A stretch of DNA of 64,000 nt from Enoplolaimus lenunculus (GCA_030248215.1 JASANG010001358.1:185766-249765), one strand, 5' to 3'. Shown: positions 1 to 10,505, numbered from the stretch's first letter. Notes: generated from the letters alone by a model not told the origin. Translations and numbers: made by a program.

Positions 1-52
1 GCGGCGAGACGACGCTGACCGACGCCGAAATTCAAACCATTATACTGTGCTA

Positions 53-370
53 CACTGTAAATTCCAGTAAGTTTATTAAGCAATGCTCAGGCAGAAGGTT
101 AATTAATTTCTGAGTTAATAACAGTTAATCTTACGCTGTGCTTCAGATTAAACCCATTTAAGTGCCCAATATGGTGTAATAACAGTAAACTTTAACTCAC
201 TCTGAGTTGAGTTAATTCTCACTATGAGTTATTAATTGACTCAGAAGGAGTTGATGAATTAAATTAGAATGAGTTGAATAAACTCACAATAGTGAGTTCT
301 GATAGTCCTAACTCAGACTGAGTGATTCAACTCATTCTGAGTTAAAATCAACTCGCTGCAATTTACAGTG
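53..370. mobile_element. PAL-1 element (short DNA transposon, TA-flanked)
   Basis: Founding description of PAL-1. The element starts CACTGTAAATTCCAG and ends CAATTTACAGTG, flanked by TA on both sides. The inside is built from variants of GAGTTGATT and its complement, so that it folds on itself. No coding frame is present. TA flanks and short inverted ends are typical of mariner-type MITEs. Further copies lie near 3972, 7699, 8574 (half), 12952, 21616, 24953, 35415, 47610 and 57008. This copy is longer than most, at about 318 bp. Confidence 0.8.
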
Positions 371-521
371 TATGCGGAATTACAAGAGCGTTGTGGTCTG
401 ACATTAAAATAGTCGAAAAGTATTGTGCCACCGGTAAACAATGCTAAGGTATAAGGGCTAAACGGACCCAAAGCCTTAAAATAAGTGCCAGATCGAAGGT
501 TCACGGCTTGCAGCATGGGCC

Positions 522-729
522 TACATTGGAAAAATGATGAGTCAAATTGACTCTCCGAAACTGGATCTACGGGACACCACACAATAAGTCATATTCGACT
601 CCGCCAGAATCAAATGTGCAACTAAGTGAGTCGAACTTGACTCTGGCTGAGTCAAATTTGATTTACTTTGTGTAGTCCCGTAGAGCCTATTTCGGAGAGA
701 GTCAATTTGACTCATCATTTTTTGTAGTG
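522..729. mobile_element. PAL-2 element, palindromic, left end worn
   Basis: A degraded copy of the PAL-2 palindrome described at 23816. The right end TTTTTTGTAGTG is followed by TA. Both arms carry GAGTCAAATTGACTCTC-like sequence and meet in a centre made of GAGTCAAA blocks. The left terminus is eroded. Confidence 0.7.
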
Positions 730-914
730 TAGACAGGTATTCGTTTGAGGTGCTTTTACGACTTAAAGTATAAATATTTGTGAGCGAGCGCAGGGAGCGA
801 GAAAATACCGTTTGACATCAAATAAAAATTTTGACCATTAACCCATAGATTTGACTATACGTCACTTACGATATGTAAGGTTTTGAATTAGCAGATCAAA
901 ACTTTTACACTCGG

Positions 915-1095
915 CAGGCTTGGGCTCCAGGCCCATAGCCAGCTCATCTTGCTAGGGGACTAAAAAGTTTTTAGGAGGGGCATTCAAGGCTTTTTAATGA
1001 CTTGCTAGCAAAGTTGAAAATATTTAGGGGGGGGGTCAAAATTTTTCTCCAGAAGGGCTGAGCCCCTGCTGTCCTTTGCCTACGGGCCCGTCAGG
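915..1095. mobile_element. GCC-D element
   Basis: Founding description of GCC-D, about 160-200 bp. The left end reads GGCCCATAGCCAGCTCA and the right end CCTACGGGCCCG, so the ends are inverted repeats. Between them lie an AGGAGGGGCAT..AAGG block, GACTTGCTAGCAAAGTTGAA, and a G-run before GAGCCCCT. Copies in either orientation lie near 13871, 16427, 32284, 52980, 53830, 54913 and 57838. No frame is conserved, so a non-autonomous DNA transposon is likely. Confidence 0.65.
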
Positions 1096-1592
1096 CTCAT
1101 GCTTTAAATACAAAACATTCTGATTTTGGTTGAGGTCTATTGATATGCAGTCCGTGCACGGACAACAAGCTGAATTATTTTGCATTTTGGTGTGACAATT
1201 GGAGTTTCATTTGTTTAGAAACTGTTTAAAATTTGCATATCTATATTATTAAAGCTGAAACACCCCACATACGTATTTTGGGCAAGTTTCCAACATACTT
1301 TGTTTACAATAGTCTCATAGCACATAGACGCGATTGTTGTACAATTTAAAAAGTTTGTATACAGATTTTTATGCCCTTATTGCGCAGAGTTGGATGAATA
1401 CTATTCTTTTAAACATTGAGATGTGGCTCTTGTATATTCAGTAGTTAAGGCTAGGCTTCAATTTTGACTCAGGTTTCAGGCTTAAAAAATTCTTTTTGCA
1501 CAGACTTAGGTTTAGGCTTACGTATTTTTCCTTAACATAAATCTGAACCTAAGCCATAGCCGGTATCTTTGATGTCATTAAGTATATTTTAG

Positions 1593-4500
1593 GTGATTGC
1601 GCTGGCTGACGGTAAATGCATCTATAACGGGCCCGTAACGTCAGTTGTACCCTGGTTAGCTCGTTTTAACTTGATTTGCCCGAAAACGCATAATCCGGCG
1701 GATTTTTGTAAGTTTGTCGTAAAATTTATAAAACTGGATGGTTTAGCATTTGAACCTATTTTTCCGCAAAAATCAATATCCATTTTACATTTTGAACCAG
1801 AAATATTTTAACAAATACGGATGCGTTATATATAAAGTAACATGGGCCAAGTAGACGATTTAATTTATCTGTAACCTTACAGGTATTAATATTTTACAGT
1901 GATCGAAATTGCTGCTGGTTTATACGGTACCAAAACAACTGGTTACCTAAATAAAGTGATAACCGAAAAGAATGAGCGAAAAATCAAAAAATATCAGGTA
2001 AAATTAAATCGCAAACCTGAAATATACGAACACAAACCAGAATTGTATTAACTAAAGAATGAATGAAAAATAAAAAAAATATCAGGTAAAATCAAATCAA
2101 ACCTGAAACCGAAACCAAACCAGAATTGTATCAATTTTTAGTGTCGGTAAATACTCGCTGAACCAGCTTAAAGCACAAAAATACTTCGAAATAGAGAAAT
2201 TATACAGACGGTTTTATCGTTCGAAACCCCCAAATATTACTGCATTGGTTTATGTTGCTGTGATCGTGGTGATTTCAAATTAATATTTTTGCTAGTTTGA
2301 ACCGAAAAAACTAAAAATCGAAGCCTTGGACCACTACCGACTCCAGAGGGGAGCGTACGCCCCCCTCGTCACTATTTTTTGCCATAAAATGGTAAGTTTC
2401 CTACCTTACACTTTTTTTACTGTAAATTTTTTGGCGATGAAATGCTAAGATTGCTAAGAAAATATTTTGGTAATAAAATGATAAGGTCCCTGCCGTACAA
2501 TTTTTGCGTCTCATAACATTTGCCAGTCCGCTCTCCCGTCACAACTTTTTTAGGCCGAAAGTTACAAGACGTACCACTAACTGGTAAATAGGTGCTACAC
2601 ACAATTGAGAATATGGGCCCCATACCACGACTTAATTTTATGTTTATATTACAGTTGACACAAGCCGCAGGCGAACGGGTTTTGGGTACAAAAAGCCCAA
2701 ATCCAAGGGATCCAAGGGATGCCTTCCAAATTTGAAAAACTATCCCTTAATTTGAATTTTTGCTCTATTGTAGAATTTGAACGATTTCAAAGGTTCTGAC
2801 AATCGAAAGGCCTGCGTTGAAAGGAATAATGTTAAATACGCAACGCCGTTTGTATCACAGTTTTATGTGCTATTGCGGCGTACATTTGTATGCACATTAC
2901 GAGATTTGGTTAGTTTAATCAACAGTCGCTAATAAGAGTGTGCAACTTCCAAAAATACGCGTGGCATAAAAAGTATCACCGCGTCGTTGCGTTTCGCCCA
3001 TACCCCCCACCCTTATTTAGGGGGGTCAACTGCACACAGAACTCAGTTAAACCTCAATCAAGAATACAATCGAACAATGTTTGCACTGTGTATCGCAACA
3101 GTATTTGCCTGCGTTCAAAGTTTCAACACCCCCCTCCCCAAATGAGGGGGGTAGGCCAAAAACGCAACGCGTGCCGGGTACATTCGTTAATATACAGAAT
3201 GTACCCTGTTGCACACTCTTTTTATAAAGAGTGATCATCCACTCTTGGTTTAATCAAGAGTCAATAATGACAAGAGCGTGCAACTCTTGGGATCTCGCAC
3301 GGTACAAAATGTACCGCCGGGCGTTGCGCTTTTGGCCGACCCCCCTTGTTTAGAGGGGGGTCGCTATCACACGAATACCCCTGAATTCAACTGTAAGGGG
3401 AGCTTGTATGACGCTGCATACATAAAGTGACATGGACCGCACCGGTTGAACCCCCTTTAAATAAAGGATGTGGGGCAAAAACGAAGGAGGGGGTCGAAAT
3501 GGGTTTAGCTAAACTCCAGGCCTTACCCTCTCCTTGATCAGGAGGGGGGTAAGATAAAATATGGTCCGTGTGACGCTTGATGCTATAAACGCGTTAACGT
3601 GTCATTTGGGTCAAGTGTCATACTCTATACGTATAATTCCGTCTTTGTATTACCAAAAATGAATAACTTTAATTGGTATTTTTAAAAACAGATGATGTAT
3701 TAAACTTCAACAAGAGTATGCAATTGGGTACTTTCTGTGTAGAAAAGAATGTGTATTCAGGGACTCGCGTTGTGTATTTCTTTTATACTTAATCTGATTT
3801 TCAGTCACTTTTGTCATTTTTACATGTATTCTCCATATTGCCGACCTCTCATAAATGAGGCGTATGAAGCAAAACGCAACGCACGGTGGTACATTTTATG
3901 AAACGAGAAGGATTTTACTTTCATGTGAAATAAACTTCTTGACATTTGGAATCTAGAAGACTATTCCATTACCCTGTAAATTCCAGGAGTTGACTAATCA
4001 ACTCAGAGAGAGAATTAGTTATTTTTGTTCATCTCTGAGTTAATAGCGCTAACTCACTTTGAGCTTATTTAATTCCTGATGAGTTGATCAATTAACTCAG
4101 ATTGAGTTAATCCAATTCAGAATTCTGACTTCTGAAAGACCTAATTCAGAGATTCAACTTATTCTGAGTTAAAATCAACTCACTGCAATTTACAATGAAG
4201 GACTGTTTAAAAATAACTTGAGTCCAGAACGTTTTTAATATATTCCCATTTTAATAATGACGTTGTGTTTTTTTGCAATTTTTGTAATTTTTACAATTTT
4301 TACAATTTTTACAATTTTTGCAATTTTTGCAATTTTTGCAATTTTTGCAATTTTTACAATTTTTGCAATTTTTGCAATTTTTGCAATTTTTGCAATTTTA
4401 GCACTTAACCAAACTGCGCACATCGGCACACATTGGCGTCGGTCTGTTACTTGGCACGCTGTACTTTGGAGTTGGAGCTGAAGCGCAAGATGTCGTCAAC

Positions 4501-7500
4501 AATTGTGCATTCATATTTTTTTCGTGTTTGTTTTTAATTTTTGCAACGTTAATGCCAACTTTGTTGATTTGTAAGTTTTCTAAAGTTTTCAAATGTTCTG
4601 TTTTTTTCGTTTCTTCCAAACGATAGAATTTTATGCTAATGTTACTTTTAGGGTCGTAACAGTAGATTAAGTGTTATTCCCAAGCCTAAGCCTAAACGTT
4701 GCAAAAGCATACTCCTAAACCTAAATCTAAGCCTAACTCAAAGCGTTGCAAAAGCGTATTCCTAAGCCTAAGCAGAAGCGAAAAATGTAGTCTAGAATGT
4801 ATTAAACCTACTGTTTTACAGACCCAGCAGAAACCGGGACGTCCCTAAAAGTAACATGAACCGAATTTCAGATAGGAATTAAAACTTAAGCTCAATCCAT
4901 AGAGCGTTGCATGAAAATAATTGGTGTGGAGGCAACGAGACTCGAACTCACGACGGTTGGATGCTTCTGTAACCATTGAGCTACGCAGTCATGAAAACTT
5001 TTCGCTACAATAGATCTGTATACTCTAAGTGTTGCGGTATACTTTTGTTGACGTGCGGCGCCGTCCGTCACCGTCCGTCACCCTCACGGTACCGGCCGGC
5101 GTCCGTCACCATGTGTCGGCGTCCGTCACCATGCGGTATCGTACGCAAATAACTTACGTACCATAACGTATGGTGACGTACGGTGACGTACGGGTAGCAC
5201 ACGGTGACGGGCGGGAACGCACGATGATGGACAGCGCCGTACGGGTGACGGACGGTGACGGACGGCGCCGGACGTCAAGTATACGGCAATGCTAATGTCT
5301 AAATTGTAATTTATGTACTAGAAAATATTCTTTTTTTGAAGATTCGTCACCATATTTCTCATTCTAATTCTGTATTACAATCTGTTCGGTAAGGCATAGA
5401 TACCGCCACAAGCCTGAAAAGCGCGTTTAGACTGCAAAACTTTTCATGAACGGCATTGGCGTAGGTCCGATGATTAAAAAAAGGGGATATATTCTATAAA
5501 AATTTCAAAAATGCGGTTTATTATGTTACAAACTGAAAAATATGTAAAACCCCTTTACAAAAATTCTATGGCAGAGCGGGTTGACCCATAACCCCACCTT
5601 GGCTACGTCCTTGTTAACGGGTGATAAATGTAGGGTTGCTCGGGGGACAACGGCTGATGCCCCCCAGCTGCAGTAGTTTTTAAAAGTATTAAAGACAATT
5701 GCCTGTGCCAGCAGAATATTTAAATGACTTAGCTAAGGCCCTAAAATTAGCCACAATGTTTTCCTCTTTGTTTATCTAAAGACGTATCCTTAATGCAACT
5801 TCCACAATATCATGCGTACACAAGGTAGCTTTGGAAGGTGTAGTATGCTGCATACTGAAGTTTTTTAGCTTCACTGTGACGGGCATTGAAACTAAAAAAG
5901 CTTCAGTATCCGAAATAATTCTTTCATGAAATATGCAAAACCTGTATACCATTGTTGATTGCGTTGAAAATTGCAATGTTACTTTTGATCTTGCAGTTCC
6001 TACGGAAGTGAACGTCCTGGTCCGGGAACATATGAATTACTGGTATAATTTAACAGCATACTACTTGGCAAAAACAATGGCTGATTTTCCGTTTCAGGTA
6101 TACAAAAAATCATTTTCTTAAGCGTCGTCCTGGGTAACTGCGAAGCCTGTAGGCAGCCAAACATGAATCAAATTGTTTAAAGCATTGGCCCATGTAAAGA
6201 TTAGCGGCGGAACGTTTTTCTGTGGAACTAGAAAAGTGTAAGCTTAAGCTTTAGTCTAATTTTTTGCTTGGATTAGCCTTAAGCCTAAGCTTAGGAATAT
6301 GCTCATTCTAATGCTTAGGCTTAGACTTAGGCTTAGGAATATGCTTATAATACTATTCCGCCCATATATTCTTTACATTGGCCAAAACATTTCTGAAAGT
6401 TTGCGGTGTTTATATGAAGTACTGGGACTGTAAAAAATTTTCAAACAATGCTAACATTTTTGTACCATCTTGCCGTTTTTTGGCAATACAAGCTTAGAAA
6501 TATTTATTTAAAACAAACAGATAATCAAAATAACTTGAAATTAGTTTAAATTTTGCCATGGGTCACATACCTAGTAGGGGTACACCCCGAGTATAAATAT
6601 GAGGCCTTTGTTGTATTTTGTTTAGACGTTCTCTGTTTAGACAAGAGGAACGGGTACATTTGTTCACACCTGAACAAGTATTCAATGTAATGTGCTCCTA
6701 TAGATGGCGCTATACGCTTCGCAACTTTTAATGTCGTCCGTCGCCGTTAATCCCGCTGCGGTATCGGACGCGCGGCCCATGTTACTTTAAGGGGCGTCCA
6801 GGTTTCTGGTAAGTCCGTAAAAGTGTAGGTTTAAATTCTAGATTACATTTTTTGCTTAGGCTTAGACTTAGGCTTAGGAACACATTTTTGCAACGCTTAG
6901 GTTTAGGCTTAAGAATACGCTTCATCTACTGTTACGTCCCTTAAAGTAAACATTGGTCGCACGCGCCGTGACACACGATAACGGTCGGTGACGCAACGGC
7001 GCCGAACGACAAATATAGCGCCACCCGAACAGCTGTTTGAAATGGCTCCGGAGTGCTTGTATGGTAACTGGCGAAATTTAACCATTGGCCAAAATGATCT
7101 ACTTACAATTGAGAATACTAAACTTTTGGCACTATACTTTTGATGACGTCAGGCGCCGCGTGTCGCCGTACGTCATCGTGCGGCATCATTCATGAATTAC
7201 TCACGTACGATATCGTATGACGACATAGGGCGCCGGACGGCACCGCACAACAAGTATAGCGCCACCCTTACGCTTGAAATGACACTATACTTTTGAAGAC
7301 GTTCGGCACCGTACGTCACCGTACGTCACCGTGCGGCATCATTCATGAATTACTCACGTACGATATCGTATGACGACATAGGGCGCCGGACGGCACCGCA
7401 CAACAAGTATAGTACCACCGTTAGGCTTAAAAAGTTTTATTTTAGGTAATTTTGCCTGCAACTTATACAACTATTGTCTATTTTATGACAAGTCAGCCGT

Positions 7501-10027
7501 ACGAAACGTGGCGATTTTTGTTATTTATGATACTGGCGATGCAAACTGCGTTTGTCGCCGAGTCCATTGGTTTGCTTATATGCGCAGCGACTAATTCTAT
7601 TCAGGTCAGTGTGATTTTCTTTTAATCTCAAAGCTTTTATACAACAATCGAACTCATAACTGTCGCATCGTTTTCCAGCGACCGCTCTCTACGACTTACA
7701 CTGTAAATTTCAGTGAGTTGATTTTAACTCAGAATGAGTTGAATCACTCAGTCTGAGTTAGGACTATCAGAACTGTCAGAATTTTGAGTTGATTCAATTT
7801 ATTGTGAGGTAATCAACTCACCCAGAGTCAACTCAACTCAGTGTGAGAATAAAACTCAATTCAGAGTGTGTTAATGTTTACTGATATTAATTCAGAAATA
7901 ACAAACTCGCTAGATGAATTGATTAATGAACTCATTGGAATTTACAGTGTACGCATGGTAGCTTGTTTTTCCAACTACTTTTATCGTCGACTATGTTGAT
8001 ACGTATGCTGTCTGCAAGCAAACCTACAGTGTACCGCTTTACAGCATATGCCGGCTAAGCATATTTCTGTACGGGTACATGCCCCAATTTTTCAATAAAG
8101 TCACTTGACCGTCCATCTTATTGTCGAGTGGATAATATTCATAAACGCGATAATTTACAATTCGCTCAGCGGCACAGCCCCCCATGTCAGTCTGGGTAGG
8201 AATGATAGGAAACATCAGATAAGCTTGGCACGAATTCTTTGCCTACGGATCAGTTAAAGCGAACGCCCTTCCACTGCGCCACGAAACCTGTTTCGCCAAC
8301 TTTTTAGTTTTTTTTTGCTGCGAGTGGCGTCCTGTGGCTGGCTGTTTCTTATTGGAATCTTACGGTGAGCGGTACTGCTTGCTGTCCTTAAGTTTCTATG
8401 TCTGCTTATGTGCCGTTGACAATATAAAATTCGGGCTGGCCACAAAATGTTTTATAGCCCGACGCTAACGAGCGGTCGTTAACTATACTTCAACAGAACA
8501 TTTTCGTTGAGGTACGATCAACGACCGCTCGTTAACCCCCCGGAGTTATTAAGACACATTTTGTAGCCAGCCCACTCAGTCTGAGTTAGGACTATCAGAA
8601 CTCGGAATTTTGACTTGATTCAATTATCAAGAGTCAGCTCAAGTTAGAATGAGTTTAATGGTTAGTGATTCTAATTCAGCATTAACTAACTCGCTAGCTG
8701 AATTGATTAATCAACTCGTTGGAATTTAAAGTGCAAGAGATGTTTGGATGTAGTTTTTAGGTTGCAATTTTTATGGGTCCAGTGCTTGCGGTGCCCAGCT
8801 TGTTGTTTAGCGGATTTTTTCTACGATTTGGAGCGATTCCGTGGTATTTCAAGTGGCTTTCCTACTCGTCGTATACACGATACGCGTACGAAGGGTGTTT
8901 GCTTGCAATTTATAGTTTCGATCGTGAGCTATTGGAATGCTCTCAAACTCTACTCAATTCGACTATTTGCTCAACGTACAGGTATACTGCATCTTCTGAG
9001 TTCGTGCAACGGCGAATTTTTTTTATAGACGGGGCAAGAAAATTTTTTCCCGACCTTAAATTTTTTGCATCTACTAAATTTTCGGCTGAGGGGGTCGGCG
9101 AAGGTGATTGTAGCCGGGGGCCGCACCCCATCTCGTTCGTCGTATTTTCAGCCTGCATCTTACGCAAGTACCTTCATGTTCCACGCCGGTATTACGATAT
9201 CGTTAACAATAGTTCAACAAATCGGTGTGGTCTTACGGTTTTAAGCCAACGAAATTGAATACGGATTGCTACTCCCCTCTTCCAATTTTAGTACGAATTC
9301 CGTTGGCTTAAAACCGTAATAACACTCTGCTTTGTTGAACAATTGTTAACGATACAGTAATGTTAATAAAGTGTATCGTAAACGACTGTAAACAAAGCAG
9401 TATGTTCTTACGCTTTTAAGCCAACGAAATTAAATACGGATATCGTGTCCCTTTTAACAAATTTATTACAAATTCCACTGCGGACTGTCAAACCATTTTT
9501 ATCTCGGCACGAGACTACCCTAAGAGATACAATGGCTGGATTTCTGAAACCCTACTTAAGTACTTTTAGTACGCGCTTAGAAATTACTTAACCAGTTTGT
9601 CGTTGTTAAGTTAATACTTAAGTCGCTGATTAAATTTGTCAAATTACAGATTAGCAGCTCACGTAAACGAACCTTGGCCTAACTGAAATTGTAGACTCAC
9701 GGTGCCTCTTAAAACTATTACTGTTCTGTTATAACTGTGGCTCACGTTTGGCATTTATCTGTTTTTGTTCGAAAAGTTAACTATTTGCTCAAATAGACGA
9801 CTTAATAAGTTATTACTTCAGTATAACTTAAGTAAATACTTAAGTAAAGATTTCAGAAACCCAGCCAACTCAATATTTTTAGATATCCATTAAATGTGCT
9901 CAAAGTTTATGATATCGCCGAAGCTGCAAGCATTTGGTTTGACATTTCAATTCTAACGGTGTTTGTTGTGTTATTGCGAGTAATCGCATATTTTGTATTT
10001 CGATACAAAGTTCAACTCGATACATAG
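1593..10027 (+). CDS. ABCG1/ABCG4-like half transporter, 3' portion (8 exons)
   Basis: A White/ABCG subfamily half transporter, which by family knowledge works as a dimer moving sterols or other lipids across membranes. Exons read with matching phases: 1593-1707, 1900-1997, 2774-2908, 4402-4570, 5997-6097, 7446-7604, 8761-8981 and 9883-10027 (TAG stop). They give 380 residues. The first exon is the end of the nucleotide-binding domain (CIYNGPV...HNPADF). Then come a linker, the pre-helix [15 protein letters not shown]1 [15 protein letters not shown]2 [17 protein letters not shown], the hallmark REHMNYWY...[15 protein letters not shown]3-TM5, an extracellular loop with three cysteines and an NST glycosylation sequon, and TM6 ending [15 protein letters not shown]. 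Walker A, signature and Walker B lie in exons left of the window. The order and the [10 protein letters not shown] block fit ABCG1/ABCG4 better than ABCG5/8 or White. All introns carry repeats. AATAAA-like signals follow near 10287 and 10356. Confidence 0.93.
2330..2640. repeat. Interspersed repeat with KATAAAATGRTAAG motif
   Basis: This intron stretch repeats the idea 'AAAATGATAAGG followed by TACAATTTTT' two to three times and ends near CAGTCCGCTCTCCCGTCA. Similar blocks occur at 17685-17870, 36505-36715 and 48780-48860. It runs into a conserved phrase, GGTGCTACACACAATTGAGA, that recurs near 15020, 20950, 21400, 41500 and 60430. Ends are unclear. Confidence 0.45.
2925..3930. repeat. Cluster of long inverted-repeat elements (GAGTGTGCAAC family)
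   Basis: Composite of two or three damaged copies of the element seen whole at 55817-56080. Left arms read AAGAGTGTGCAACT; right arms read GTTGCACACTC followed by ATAAAGAGTGATCATCCACT. CG-containing GTTGCGTTT and C/G runs (CCCCCC..GGGGGG) sit between the arms. It lies in the ABCG intron between 2908 and 4402 and begins about 16 bp after the exon. Confidence 0.55.
3972..4197. mobile_element. PAL-1 element
   Basis: Left end CCCTGTAAATTCCAGG after TA, right end CAATTTACAATG. Somewhat worn copy inside the ABCG intron. Confidence 0.7.
4269..4400 (+). repeat. 9-bp tandem repeat (TTTTTGCAA)n abutting a 3' splice site
   Basis: About 14 units of TTTTTGCAA, some TTTTTACAA or TTTTTGTAA. The array runs straight into the acceptor TGCAATTTTAG at 4393-4401, which starts the ABCG exon coding [14 protein letters not shown]. 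The array supplies the T-rich tract in front of that exon. Both strands are open as (FAI)n/(KIA)n-type frames, which is only an effect of the repeat. Confidence 0.9.
4645..4863 (-). mobile_element. TG-B element (TTAGGC-bearing)
   Basis: Founding description of TG-B. Ends read roughly GGCCAATNTTACTTTAAGG and its complement CTAAAAGTAACATGRRCC. Inside are CGTAACAGTAGATTAAG, a CCTAAGCCTAAGCC array broken by CGTTGCAAAAGCATAC, then TCTAGAATGTATTAAACCTAC and ACCAGAAACCKGGACGYC. CCTAAG lies on the plus strand, called minus here. Other copies: 6776, 11432, 12200, 28263, 32835 and about 50754. There is no coding capacity. Confidence 0.75.
4927..4998 (-). other. tRNA-like sequence (pseudo-tRNA or SINE head)
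   Basis: On the minus strand it reads GTAGCTCAATGGTTACAGAA followed by GTCGTGAGTTCGAGTCTCG. These are good A-box and B-box matches with a plausible T arm. The 5' seven bases do not pair with the 3' side (TTGCCTC) and the anticodon stem does not close, so it is unlikely to be a working tRNA. It could be the tRNA head of a SINE; no tail or second copy was found. Confidence 0.4.
5033..5292. mobile_element. PAL-3 element, CG-rich palindrome
   Basis: Founding description of PAL-3. The left arm has ATACTTTTGTTGACGTGCGG then CGCCGTCCGTCACC repeats; the right arm has GTGACGGACGGCGCCGGACG then TCAAGTATACGG. The centre holds GTATCGTACG and TTACGTAC-type short palindromes. The ends are ~CGCTATACTT/AAGTATAGCG. 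It is very CG-rich for this window. Relatives lie at 6705, 7127, 7282 and 63066. Confidence 0.75.
6187..6383 (+). mobile_element. TG-A element (TTAGGC-bearing)
   Basis: Founding description of TG-A. The left end is GGCCCATGTAAAGATYAG then GGCGGAACGTTTTTCTGTGG. Next come GTAAGCTTAAGCTTTAG, TAATTTTTTGCTTGG and TTAGGC arrays split by AATATGCTCATTCTTACGC. The right end is CTTATAATACTRTTCCGCCC then TTCTTTACATTGGCC. The two ends are imperfect inverted repeats of about 25 bp. Plus means TTAGGC on the plus strand. About 25-30 copies lie in the window, in both orientations and in introns as well as between genes. No frame is conserved. Confidence 0.8.
6705..7025. mobile_element. PAL-3 element split by a TG-B insertion
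   Basis: Left part: GCTATACGCTTCGCAAC, GTCGTCCGTCGCCG, GTATCGGACGCGCG. Right part: CGCACGCGCCGTGACAC, GGTGACGCAACGGCGCCG, AAATATAGCGCCACC. The middle (6776-6957) is a TG-B copy, so TG-B landed in an older PAL-3. Confidence 0.65.
6776..6957 (+). mobile_element. TG-B element nested in PAL-3
   Basis: Starts GCCCATGTTACTTTAAGG and continues GGCGTCCAGGTTTCTGG. It has TTAGGC arrays split by ACACATTTTTGCAACGC and ends TTACGTCCCTTAAAGTAAAC then ATTGG. Orientation is opposite to the copy at 4645. Confidence 0.75.
7127..7265. mobile_element. PAL-3 element, first of a tandem pair
   Basis: Runs from CACTATACTTTTGATGACG to CAACAAGTATAGCGCCACC with GGCGCCG in both arms and GATATCGTATGACG near the centre. 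It shares a stretch of about 80 bp, identical by eye, with the copy at 7282-7420. Confidence 0.75.
7282..7420. mobile_element. PAL-3 element, second of a tandem pair
   Basis: Direct neighbour of the copy at 7127-7265. The two are identical by eye from GTGCGGCATCATTCATGAAT through CAACAAGTATAG, but differ in the left arm. This implies a recent local duplication or gene conversion. It ends about 25 bp before the ABCG exon at 7446. Confidence 0.75.
7699..7949. mobile_element. PAL-1 element
   Basis: Both ends are intact (CACTGTAAATTTCAG and TGGAATTTACAGTG) with TA on each side. It lies in the ABCG intron downstream of the exon at 7446-7604. Confidence 0.85.
8433..8573. mobile_element. Small fold-back element with GGGCTGG ends
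   Basis: Inverted ends GGGCTGGCCACAAAATGT and ACATTTTGTAGCCAGCCC enclose a second inverted pair, TAACGAGCGGTCGTTAAC and AACGACCGCTCGTTAAC. Almost the whole 141 bp can form one hairpin. A diverged relative of the inner part lies at 10414-10505. Confidence 0.75.
8574..8733. mobile_element. PAL-1 right half
   Basis: Only the half from ACTCAGTCTGAG to GTTGGAATTTAAAGTGCA is present, directly joined to the fold-back at 8433-8573. It ends 27 bp before the ABCG exon starting at 8761. Confidence 0.65.
9190..9361. mobile_element. Inverted-repeat element in the last ABCG intron
   Basis: The left arm (TATTACGATATCGTTAACAA, then TCTTACGGTTTTAAGCCAAC) is complemented by the right arm (GTTGGCTTAAAACCGTAATA, then GTTGAACAATTGTTAACGAT). 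A partial extra arm, CTTTTAAGCCAACGAAATTA, follows at about 9412-9435, so a second copy or rearrangement is likely. Confidence 0.65.
9533..9867. mobile_element. TIR element with ACTTAAGTA palindromes next to the terminal ABCG exon
   Basis: Ends TGGCTGGATTTCTGAAACC and GATTTCAGAAACCCAGCCA are inverted repeats. Inside are several CTTAAGTA/TACTTAAG palindromes. Its right end is 15 bp before the 3' splice site (ATTTTTAG, 9875-9882) of the last ABCG exon. Only one copy was recognised. Confidence 0.7.
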
Positions 10028-10053
10028 CTCGTTTTTGAGGGGTCGCTACTTCG

Positions 10054-10261
10054 GGTCCATATATAAAGATCAAGGGCGGAACGTTTTTTACGGGACTGCA
10101 ACCGAAGTAAAGCTTAAAACTTTTAGACTAATTCTTTTGCTTCGGCTTATATAGGCTTATTCTTGTAAGGTCATTCTTACACTTAGGCTTAACGCTTAGG
10201 CTCTTAACAGGCTTAGGCATATGCTTATACTACTGTTAGGGCTCTGTTCTATACATTGGCC
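10054..10261 (+). mobile_element. TG-A element
   Basis: Left end GGTCCATATATAAAGATCAA, right end GCTCTGTTCTATACATTGGC. It begins only ~30 bp after the ABCG stop codon, so it may lie in the 3' untranslated region. Confidence 0.75.
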
Positions 10262-10413
10262 CTATTTGGATACTATTTTTTTAACAAATAAATGCAAGCA
10301 ATGTATTTACTTACCTTTCTAGTGGTATTTTTAAAATATGCATGATTTTGCGTTGAATAAATACGCTGTTCACAATAATACAAAATTCAACCGCGCCAGA
10401 AACAGTCATAGGT

Positions 10414-10505
10414 GAGGGTTAACTACTACTCGTTAACCGTAAAGTGTCAAGTCAACGGAAAACTTTCGTTGAGACACGGCTAACGAGGGGTTGTTAACCT
10501 TCACA
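10414..10505. repeat. Diverged fold-back related to 8433-8573
   Basis: GGTTAACTACTACTCGTTAAC pairs imperfectly with GGCTAACGAGGGGTTGTTAA; between them lies GTCAACGGAAAACTTTCGTT. Confidence 0.5.

Noticed and set aside
4235-4481. Frames coding (KIA)n and (FAI)n on both strands
   Set aside because: They arise from the 9-bp TTTTTGCAA array; the real coding frame starts at 4402 in another register.
4927-4998. A functional tRNA gene
   Set aside because: A and B boxes are present but acceptor and anticodon stems do not pair.
8773-9258. A 161-codon frame running past the ABCG exon at 8981
   Set aside because: The part after 8981 is intron; the donor ACAG|GTATAC and the in-phase exon at 9883 restore the ABCG C-terminus.
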